From the NCBI GenBank assembly GCA_026393735.1, contig JAPKZP010000448.1, positions 1 through 6,780 on the forward strand: 6,780 nt of DNA, written 5' to 3'. A model generated the notes under the pieces. The model did no database searches, was not told the DNA's origin, and saw nothing but the letters and a program-made list of their open reading frames with translations. Origin of the DNA: Acidobacteriota bacterium (GTDB lineage Bacteria; Acidobacteriota; Vicinamibacteria; Vicinamibacterales; JAKQTR01). The position numbers and the translations under genes were made by a program. Below, one piece after another: positions 1 to 6,331 of this stretch (the first letter of the stretch is position 1; every line of letters starts with the position of its first letter).

Positions 1-593
1 GTGAAGTAGTCCCACACTTTCAGCATGTCCTCGCTGGCGGCCGGGTACTTGTACTCCGGTCCCTGGCGATAGGTAATCGTCACGACCTTGACGCCGAGCG
101 TGGCTGCCACCGGGATGCTGATCAGCAGTCCGTTACCACGAACGCCCGTGCGGAACCCCCCGCCCGGACCGTTGAGGAACAGGCGGTTCTTGTTCTTCTC
201 CGGCACGCCGCCCTTGGGCGTCACAATCGCCGCCGAGATGCCCGCGATGGTCGTTTCCTCGATGTCGACCGGGAACACCTCGCGCATGTGATCGACGTTG
301 GGCTTGAGGTTCTCGTTGTAGACACGCCGCACCTCGGCCATGTCGGGGATGCCGCTCGGCACCGGCACGGGAGCCCCCGGCCCTTCCGTCGCGGTCGCGC
401 GCATCAAGACCTTCTTGCTTCCCTCGCTCATCATGCCGGGAAGCGGGACGACCGCGTTCTTGATCGTGACACTCCCGTCCGGGTTGACGGTTACTTCGCG
501 AACACCCGCCGGTGGCCCCTGCGACCACACGCTGGCCGTGAAGGCGATACCCAGCGCAATTGCAAGCCCGACTCCGAGACGAACATGTCGCAT
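1..593 (-). CDS. Exported alpha/beta hydrolase, HSL/acetyl-esterase type (3' end outside window)
   Basis: The reading frame is open from the ATG at 593-591 to the left edge, giving 197 codons of the N-terminal half. Residues 1 to about 25 form a signal peptide (basic start, hydrophobic core, end near SVWSQG), so the protein is probably periplasmic or secreted. Residues 137-147 (RLFLNGPGGGF) occupy the place of the HGGGF oxyanion-hole motif of the hormone-sensitive-lipase family. Residues 173-190 (ITYRQGPEYKYPAASEDM) match the family pattern YRLAPExxxPAAxxD. The catalytic Ser (GxSxG), Asp and His would lie beyond the edge, so activity cannot be judged; an ester substrate is inferred from the family only. 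It lies downstream of the broken TonB-dependent receptor on the same strand, 174 bp away, with a large hairpin between. Two in-frame ATGs exist (599 and 593); the Shine-Dalgarno spacing favours 593. Family call fairly sure, substrate unknown. Confidence 0.85.
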   Translation of the reverse strand, partial: MRHVRLGVGLAIALGIAFTASVWSQGPPAGVREVTVNPDGSVTIKNAVVPLPGMMSEGSKKVLMRATATEGPGAPVPVPSGIPDMAEVRRVYNENLKPNVDHMREVFPVDIEETTIAGISAAIVTPKGGVPEKNKNRLFLNGPGGGFRTGVRGNGLLISIPVAATLGVKVVTITYRQGPEYKYPAASEDMLKVWDYF

Positions 594-599
594 ACTCAT

Positions 600-605
600 C
601 CTCCT
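600..605 (-). promoter_or_regulatory. Ribosome binding site that decides the hydrolase start
   Basis: On the minus strand AGGAGG (605-600) directly abuts the ATG at 599-597, which leaves no spacing. It stands six bases before the in-frame ATG at 593-591, which is normal. The site therefore supports initiation at 593. Confidence 0.7.
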
Positions 606-654
606 AGAAACATGGCGAGCGGCTGTACAAAGGTGGGGACTTTGATGAAGGCGA

Positions 655-711
655 CCTGCCGGAAGCCCGGACGCTGACTGTCGATCGTGCAGCGTCCGGT
701 CCCCCGGCAGG
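655..711 (-). terminator. Two-part intercistronic hairpin between receptor and hydrolase genes
   Basis: The sequence contains nested perfect inverted repeats. The outer arms are CCTGCCGG (655-662) and CCGGCAGG (704-711), and the inner arms are CCGGACGCTG (667-676) and CAGCGTCCGG (690-699). They are separated by a symmetric 4x4 internal loop (663-666 and 700-703), with a 13-base apical loop (677-689). It begins 56 bases after the receptor stop codon and ends about 60 bases before the hydrolase start. No run of T follows on either strand, so it is not a classical intrinsic terminator. It could be an attenuator, an mRNA-stabilising processing hairpin, a Rho-associated end or a dispersed palindromic element. 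The structure is certain as sequence; the role is inferred. Confidence 0.45.
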
Positions 712-767
712 CATCGACGAAGCGGTTCAGGCTGACCAAACTGAGGTCAACCCATCCATGCGCGAGC

Positions 768-3700
768 CTAGAACGTGAACTTCACGGCGAACTGCAGGAT
801 ACGCGGATCCTCCGCTGTCACGATCTTCCCGAAGTTCACGCTGGCGTAGTCCACGACCGGATCACCCAGCTGGAATCGATTCAAGGCGTTGAACACCTCC
901 AACCGGCCCTCGAGCTTCGTGTGCTTCCACACCGGGAACGTACGCGACACAGCCAAGTCGACGTTGAAGTAGACGGGCGCTGGTTGTTCAGGCCCGTGAG
1001 GGAGTTATTGGTCGCGAGCGACGGCGTGAAGGACGCGCCGGATCTGCCCACGATGATCGTGCTGAGTTGCCAGTCCTTCGTCAGCGCGTTCGCGAACCCG
1101 CTGCCGACGCCAGAGCTCTGCCAGATGACGGACGCGTTGAACATGAACCGGCGATCCGAGTTGCAGGGCCCCCGGTTGGTGTTCCGGTCGTTCGGATCAG
1201 GGTACGAGTTGGCGATGTCGATCCCGGGGTCGCCGTCATTGATGCACTTGCTCCAGGTGACGATGGACAGCAGGCTCCAGTTGTCGGCGAATCGGCGGTT
1301 CAGGGCGACGACCATCCCGTTGTACTGTCCCGTGGCGCCGTCGTCCGTCGTGGGTACGTCGGCGTAGTACTGCCCCTCGGTCGGATTGCTCAGATACAGG
1401 TACCGCCGGGTATTTGTGTTCGCCGTGGTCGATGCCCCCGGGATGTAGATACCGGGGTTGATTTCCTTCCCGAGCCACAGGTGGCTGGTACGGTTGCCGA
1501 TGTAGGCCAGGCTGCGTGGGTTTCACGTTGAGGGGCATGTTCACGAAGCTTCCGAACTGCGGTTAGGTGACGGTGGACGAAACCGGCTTCTGAATAGGGA
1601 ACGGGTCCCCACCAGCGTACGTGGCCCACGGGTCCGTGAACGAGGCTGGGTTGTTCACGACCAGCGTATTGCCGAAGGGCGGGTTGAGGGGCGCCCGGCC
1701 GTACTGCCACATCTTCGGCATCTCGTAGAAGATGCCGCCGGCGGCGCGAATGGTCTGTTTGCCGTCCCCAGTCGGATCCCAGACCATGCCGAGGCGCGGG
1801 GCAAACTGGTTCTTGTTGCTCCGATTGTACGACGTGCCCGGGTAGCCGTTGTCTCCGGGGTACATCAGCCCGACCGGCGCCTTGGTATACACCGTGCTGC
1901 GGATGTTCGCGAAGAAGTTGTCCATCTCGAAGTGGCTCGCGTAACCCGCCTCGTCGACGGCGGAGTGGTACGGTTCCCACCGCAGGCCGGCGTTGAGGGT
2001 CAGGCGATCCGAGATGCGCCACGTGTCCTGCACGTAGGCGGCCAGGTAGTTCATGTGCTGCTGAATATCCTGGATGCCCCCCTCCCGGAACTGACTGGGC
2101 AGCCCCAGCAGCAGGTCGGCGTACCCCACGCGCCCGCCACCGACACGCGACCCGTTGAAGGTGAACCAGCCGTTGGCCTGGAACGGACCGTAGGCGTCCA
2201 GTTTGGGGCGGATCCACATGCCGCCAAACGCCAGTTGATGGGCGCCCTTCGTCCAGTCGAAGTCCTGGGACAGCTGCCACGTCATCGAGTTGAACCGCCC
2301 CGGGAACGCGGTTTGCGGGTAGCCGTTGGTGATCGTCGCGACGCCGAACTCCATGCCCGGGTCCGTGGCCATCGGCGTCATCTTCGAGCCGAGGTCCTTC
2401 CACGTGAACAGCGAGTCGCCCTGCAGCCGGAGGATGCGGCTCTTGGCGAACGAAAGTCGCGTCGAACTGAACAGGTTGCTCCTGACCGCCCAGTCGTGGG
2501 CCATCACACCCGTCTGCACGCGATTGTCGAGGCCGAGCCCGTTGCCGGTGGACATCAGCACATTCGTGCCGTCGTAGAGCGGCGCGCGATCGTAGTTGGC
2601 GATGAAGTAGCGGACGAACAGCTTGCGGCTGGTCGTCATCTGCCAGTCGACGCGGCCGACGCCGAGTTGCTCGTTGCTGTTGTCGGGAACCTTGAACGCG
2701 ATGCGGCCGCACGGGTCATCCGAAACCGGGAGGTATTTCATCAGGTTGACGGCGACGGGGTTGAACAGCGCCGGGTCCACTCGGTTATTGACGAATGGCG
2801 CGGGAAGCGTGAGGGCGTTGCCGGCGTTGCACGCGGCGGATGCCACGTCGGTGAAGTCGCCTGCGCGCATCTTCGCCGACGGCACGAACGACGTGGTGTC
2901 GGTCGGGTTGACGCGCAGCCGCGTGAACTGGACTCCGCCAAAGAAGAACGCCTTGTTCCTGGCGATCGGTCCGCCAACCGTTCCGCCCCACTGATTCCGG
3001 TTGAGGCCATCATCGCTGGTCGTAAAGGGTTTGATCGCGTTGAAGCGATGGTCCCGATAGAACTCGAACAGCGCCCCGCGGTAGTTGTTGGCTCCGCTCT
3101 TGGTTACGGCATTCACCGTGGCGCCCGGCAGGATCCCGTAGCGCGCGGGCCGCACGCCGTTCTCCACCTTGAACTCCTGCAGGGCGTCGGGGAACGGAAA
3201 CGGCTGGCTGACGTTCGCCAGCGGGTCGTTGTTGTAGCCGCCGTCGACCAGGTAGGCCGTCCCGTTACCGGTGCCCCCTGCCACGGAAATCGAGACCGAC
3301 GAGGGGTACTGGCGCCGGTCCCCGACGAGGGCACCCGCGGTCGTGACGACGGCGGCCCCCGACAGCAGAATCAGTTGGGTCGGCTGCCGGCCGTTCAACG
3401 GCAGGTTGACGATCTGTTTCTCCTCGATGAGCTGCCCGACGCTCGTGCCCCGGGTGTCCACCATCGTCGCCGCCGCCACGACATTCACTTCCTCGCCGAC
3501 GCCGCCGACCGACAGCGTGACGTTGATCGTGGGGTTCGACCCGACCTGGAGGACGATGCCGCTCTGCACGTAGGTCGTGAAGCCGGTCAACGAAGCCGTG
3601 AGCTTGTATGGACCGACGGGCAGGCTGGGAAGGTTGAAGGCGCCCTCTCCTGTGGTGTACACGGTGCGCTCGATCCCCGTGTCGGTGTTCGTGGCCGTGA

Positions 3701-3863
3701 CCGTCACGCCAGGGAGGACTCCACCGCTCGCGTCCTTGACGATGCCTGATATCTGGGAGCCAGAGACGGCCTGCCCCCAGGCAAGGCTTGCCGGCAGTAA
3801 GCAGAGCGCCATCACTGGCGCCACCAGTCCGACGCAGCCGATCAGCGTTCGAAGGAACTTCAT
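768..3863 (-). pseudogene. Oar-like TonB-dependent receptor, disrupted by a stop and two frame changes
   Basis: This is an outer-membrane receptor of the large acidobacterial Oar-like type. Residues 1-31 are a signal peptide (ending near SLAWGQA). Residues about 37-118 form a carboxypeptidase-regulatory-like beta domain (SGIVKDASGGVLPGVTV). A plug domain follows to about residue 255 (VNLPLNGRQ, YLVDGGYNND), then the beta-barrel, with strands such as AYVQDTWRISDRLTLNAGL near residue 615. The frame is intact for 766 codons and then meets TAA (1565-1563). It continues in the same frame (QFGSFVNMPLNVKPT) to about 1515, shifts to another frame for AYIGNRTSHLWLG through NNQRP (1507 to about 974), and returns to the first frame for VYFNVDLAVSRTF to the natural end ILQFAVKFTF at 768. 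Without the last strands and terminal Phe, the 766-residue product should not form a complete barrel. The start at 3863 is supported by GGGAGG (3876-3871) seven bases upstream. The imported substrate is unknown. Either a true pseudogene or a local sequence or assembly fault; the two cannot be separated here. Confidence 0.85.
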
Positions 3864-4066
3864 CGAAACACCTCCCGAGGGGCTCCTTCCCGACTACCGA
3901 GGAAAGGACGCGTAACGGTGACTCTGTGGCCGACGGCCGCTACGATACCCGAAACATATTGTTTGAATCTACAACAAAATTTAGCAGGCATAGTTTCTGA
4001 TACGGTACAGCTCGGAGAATGGCTGGTTCCCCCAACCGGCCCCAGGACGGGCGTCGGAGACACTCC
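3864..4066. promoter_or_regulatory. Divergent intergenic region with AT-rich core, probable promoters
   Basis: This 203-bp stretch lies between the divergent receptor and aroD genes and must hold the promoter of at least one of them. About 3951-4003 is clearly AT-rich (GAAACATATTGTTTG, ACAACAAAATTTAGC) against a GC-rich background. Within it TTGTT (3959-3963) and AACAA (3973-3977) form a short inverted repeat with a 9-base spacer, a possible operator. I could not assign convincing -35/-10 pairs on either strand. GGGAGG at 3876-3871 (minus) serves the receptor gene. Confidence 0.4.
4056..4060 (+). promoter_or_regulatory. Ribosome binding site that decides the aroD start
   Basis: GGAGA (4056-4060) lies six bases before the ATG at 4067. 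A longer in-frame start at 4019 also has GGAG (4014-4017), but with only one base of spacing. It would add 16 residues (MAGSPNRPQDGRRRHS) that are not typical of the family. The 4067 start is preferred. Confidence 0.65.
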
Positions 4067-4840
4067 ATGAGACTCTGCACCTCAACCTCGTTGATCGTCA
4101 GGAATGCGGAGTTCGGTGGCCCTGCGCCCCTGATTTGCGTGCCGCTTGTGGCGGGAAACCAGGCCGAGCTGCTGCAGCAGGCCACGTTCGCGCGGGCGCT
4201 GTCGCCCGACGTCGTTGAGTGGCGCGCGGATGCTTTCGACGATCTCTCCCTCGACAGCATCGCCAGGGCCGCGAACGAGGTCCGCGGTGTCCTGCCTCGC
4301 GAGGCGCTGATCTTCACGCTTCGGGCGCAGGAGGAAGGGGGCGCCAAGCCGCTCCCTCAGACTACCCGCGGCGAGATCGTTCGGTCTGTTCTGAGGTCCG
4401 GCCACCTAGACATCGTCGACGTGGAGCTGGGGAATGGCCCCGACTTCGTGGGTCCGATTGTTCGCCTGGCGCACGAGCAGGGCGTGCGCGTGATCCTCTC
4501 GTTCCACGATTTCCAGAAGACCCCGGCCAACGAGGTCTTGTTGACGGCGATCTCGGACATGGTCGCCCAAGGTGCCGACATCGCCAAGCTTGCCTGTATG
4601 CCCCTCGAACCGGGTGATGTGCTCAGGCTCCTGGAGGTGACCCTGACAGCCCGACGGATGTTCCCGGCTATCCCGCTCTGCACGATGTCGATGGGCGGTC
4701 TTGGAATCCTTACGCGGACTGCCGGATTCCTGTTTGGATCCGACATGTCGTTCGCCGTCGGACAGGCGGCGTCCGCGCCCGGCCAGATTCCGATCGCCGA
4801 CCTGCGGGCGATGATCGCGGCGCTCCATCGGCACGCGTGA
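4067..4840 (+). CDS. aroD: Type I 3-dehydroquinate dehydratase
   Basis: This cytoplasmic (beta/alpha)8-barrel enzyme converts 3-dehydroquinate to 3-dehydroshikimate through a lysine Schiff base, step three of the shikimate pathway. The product from 4067 has 257 residues; the E. coli enzyme has 252. Compared with remembered E. coli AroD, the key residues appear at a constant offset of about four. They are E51 in EWRAD, R86 and E90 in FTLRAQEEGG, the catalytic H147 in ILSFHDFQKTP, the Schiff-base K174 in DIAKLACMP, R217 in GILTRTAG, and S236 and Q240 in SAPGQIPI. All are present, so the enzyme should be active. The gene stands alone: its upstream neighbour is divergent and no other aro gene is in the window. 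No frame problems are seen, in contrast to the loci on both sides. Family identification is secure. Confidence 0.95.
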   Translation: MRLCTSTSLIVRNAEFGGPAPLICVPLVAGNQAELLQQATFARALSPDVVEWRADAFDDLSLDSIARAANEVRGVLPREALIFTLRAQEEGGAKPLPQTTRGEIVRSVLRSGHLDIVDVELGNGPDFVGPIVRLAHEQGVRVILSFHDFQKTPANEVLLTAISDMVAQGADIAKLACMPLEPGDVLRLLEVTLTARRMFPAIPLCTMSMGGLGILTRTAGFLFGSDMSFAVGQAASAPGQIPIADLRAMIAALHRHA

Positions 4841-4987
4841 CGGTCGATGCCAGATCGATTCGGGCCGCCGCAAGACGTCGTCGTTCCGCCGCATGAGGCT
4901 TTCCGCTTGACGGGTGAGCGCACTTTGTCAAAGGATTAGCGGAATTGTGTTCGCGCGCCGGCGGAACCGTGAGAAGAGACACGATGA

Positions 4988-5162
4988 GGGTCTACCACCT
5001 TGGTCCGGCCTGGCCGCACGGCGACATTCAGCGAAAAGGACGCGGTGAAGGTGCTGGAACTCGATGGGCGGTGCCGGCACGCACCCGACTGCGGTCGAGA
5101 TCATGATGCCGCAGATCTTCGAGTTCTTCGACAAGCACAAGAGCAAGCAGACCCCGCAGTAG
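4988..5162 (+). pseudogene. Frameshifted C-terminal remnant, possibly of an alpha/beta hydrolase
   Basis: The frame at 5064-5162 encodes MGGAGTHPTAVEIMMPQIFE followed by FFDKHKSKQTPQ and a TAG at 5160-5162. This reads like the C-terminus of a serine hydrolase: a His in a Gly-rich loop, then an amphipathic helix ending FFDKH. Just upstream, the +2-related frame (about 5018-5065) reads FSEKDAVKVLELD with coding-like codons. Dropping one G from the GGG at 5066-5068 joins the two smoothly (LELD-GGAGTHP). No start codon, catalytic Ser or nucleophile elbow is found upstream, and that frame closes at TGA 4985-4987. A strong hairpin follows the stop by nine bases, as expected behind a real gene end. 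A separate 32-codon gene from the ATG at 5064 is possible but less likely. In 4841-4987, between aroD and this remnant, I see nothing supportable. Family assignment is tentative. Confidence 0.4.
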
Positions 5163-5171
5163 ATTCTCCCT

Positions 5172-5201
5172 GGTCTGGCGCGGTTGCGGCCGCGCCAGAC
5201 C
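5172..5201 (+). terminator. GC-rich hairpin after the hydrolase remnant
   Basis: Perfect 12-base arms GGTCTGGCGCGG (5172-5183) and CCGCGCCAGACC (5190-5201) enclose a 6-base loop, TTGCGG. It begins nine bases after the TAG at 5160-5162 and ends 21 bases before the TAXI gene. No T tract follows, so termination strength is uncertain. Because it lies close to the next start codon it could also shape the 5' leader of the TAXI mRNA. Confidence 0.5.
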
Positions 5202-5222
5202 CATACGGAAGGCGGTGCGTAA

Positions 5223-6287
5223 GTGCGCCAGTCGTCGCTCTGGAAAGCGGCCCTCCTCTGCATCCTCGTGGCGGCGGCCGGCTACCCGCTCCCGGCACAG
5301 TCCCCGGACTACGGGTACGCGAGCAAGAAGCCGATCATCGGCGGCGCCTGTCCGGGATGCCCGTGGGGCGCCCTCGCCGACAAGGTGAAGGCGGCGATGA
5401 CGCCGCTCGGCTACGACGTGCAGGTCTGCTACAACTGCTCGGGCATCGACAGCGTCCGCATCGTGTCTGAGCGGCGCACACCCCTGCCGCTGACGCCGCA
5501 GCAAGCCGCCGACCGGCCGCCGCCACCGCGCGGCGCGGTCGATTTCGGGGTCGTCAACCTGGATTTCTTCGCCGACGCGTACCGCGGGACCGGACGCTAC
5601 AAGGCCGACGGGCCGCGCCCGAACCTCCGCCTAATCGCCAACATCGAAGACCCGCAGTACTACCTGGTCGCCACGCGCGTCGAGGCGTTTGTCACCGACC
5701 TGAGGCAGGTCAAGGAACGCCAGTTGCCGGTGCGAATCCTGGCAGATGACAGCATCCGCGCTGAGTTGATTCTCCGGTACTACGGCATCACGAAGGACGA
5801 GCTGAAGTCGTGGGGTGGAATGGTGACCTCGACGGAGGGCGCGCAGCGCTCGAGCTTTGACGTTGTGATCTCGTTCGCGAACTCGCTGAACAACACGCCG
5901 GAATCGAACGTCTGGTACGAACTCAGTCAGCGGAGCAACCTGCGATTCCTGCAGCTGCCCGACGAACTCCTGACGACGCTCGCGAAGGCCTCGGAATGGG
6001 ACATTGGCGAAACCCCGGTCCAACTCCTGAAAGGCATGGACAGGCCAATCAAGACAATCCGCACATCGGGGACCGTGATCTACGGGCGCGACGACATGCC
6101 GGAGGCATTCGCCTACGACGTCGCCAGGGCCATGGACCAGCAGAAGCGCCTCCTGATCTTCAGCATCATCCCCTTCTCCTACAACCCGGACGTGGTCTGG
6201 CAGGCACGAGGCGTCCCGCTGCACCCTGGCGCGCAGCGCTACTACCGGGAGAAGGGCTATATAGCGGAAGCGTCGAGCACCCGTTGA
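5223..6287 (+). CDS. TAXI-family solute-binding protein with two CxxC motifs
   Basis: This is an exported binding protein of the TAXI type, the family that serves TRAP transporters by capturing small solutes in the periplasm. It has 354 residues from a GTG start; GGAAGG (5207-5212) lies ten bases upstream. Residues 1-26 are a signal peptide (cleavage near PLPAQ). The family's N-terminal Gly-rich binding segment appears as IIGGACPGCPWGALADKVKAAM (about residues 38-59). VDFGVVNLDFFADAYRG (residues 106-122) matches the 'senses the missing solute' segment, and VPLHPGAQRYYREKGYI (residues 331-347) is the typical TAXI C-terminus. The only cysteines after the signal peptide are C43/C46 and C69/C72. 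A Pro-rich insertion (about residues 86-103) follows the second pair. No TRAP membrane protein is in the window, so the partner and ligand are unknown. An SLH-domain gene follows after 44 bp on the same strand, probably co-transcribed. TAXI call firm, ligand unknown. Confidence 0.85.
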   Translation: MRQSSLWKAALLCILVAAAGYPLPAQSPDYGYASKKPIIGGACPGCPWGALADKVKAAMTPLGYDVQVCYNCSGIDSVRIVSERRTPLPLTPQQAADRPPPPRGAVDFGVVNLDFFADAYRGTGRYKADGPRPNLRLIANIEDPQYYLVATRVEAFVTDLRQVKERQLPVRILADDSIRAELILRYYGITKDELKSWGGMVTSTEGAQRSSFDVVISFANSLNNTPESNVWYELSQRSNLRFLQLPDELLTTLAKASEWDIGETPVQLLKGMDRPIKTIRTSGTVIYGRDDMPEAFAYDVARAMDQQKRLLIFSIIPFSYNPDVVWQARGVPLHPGAQRYYREKGYIAEASSTR

Positions 6288-6318
6288 TCGACGATGAACG
6301 GTGCGTGACCTTTTCGGG

Positions 6319-6324
6319 AAGGAG
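6319..6324 (+). promoter_or_regulatory. Ribosome binding site of the SLH-domain gene
   Basis: AAGGAG (6319-6324) stands seven bases before the ATG at 6332. This favours that ATG over the in-frame ATG two codons later at 6338. Confidence 0.65.
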
Positions 6325-6331
6325 CAAGGGA

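Noticed and set aside
1390..2712. 440-codon minus-strand open frame overlapping the receptor
   Set aside because: It is a shifted frame of the receptor gene with Arg/Pro/Gly-rich low-complexity content; the true frame carries the family motifs.
1932..3749. Long plus-strand open frame of 605 codons opposite the receptor
   Set aside because: It is antisense to a recognisable receptor, is rich in Arg, Val and His with no domain pattern, and arises from the high GC content of the real gene on the other strand.
4019..4066. Longer aroD start adding 16 residues
   Set aside because: The ribosome site is only one base from that ATG, while the ATG at 4067 has proper spacing and gives the family length.
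4925..4930. TTGTCA as a possible -35 box upstream of the TAXI region
   Set aside because: No acceptable -10 box is found 16-18 bases downstream, so a promoter cannot be supported.
4847..4939. 30-residue open frame just after aroD (MPDRFGPPQDVVVPP...)
   Set aside because: It has no convincing ribosome site and no recognisable family, and its length is within chance for this composition.
5343..5441. CxxC motifs as c-type haem binding
   Set aside because: Haem c attachment needs CxxCH; here the residues after the pairs are P and S, not H.
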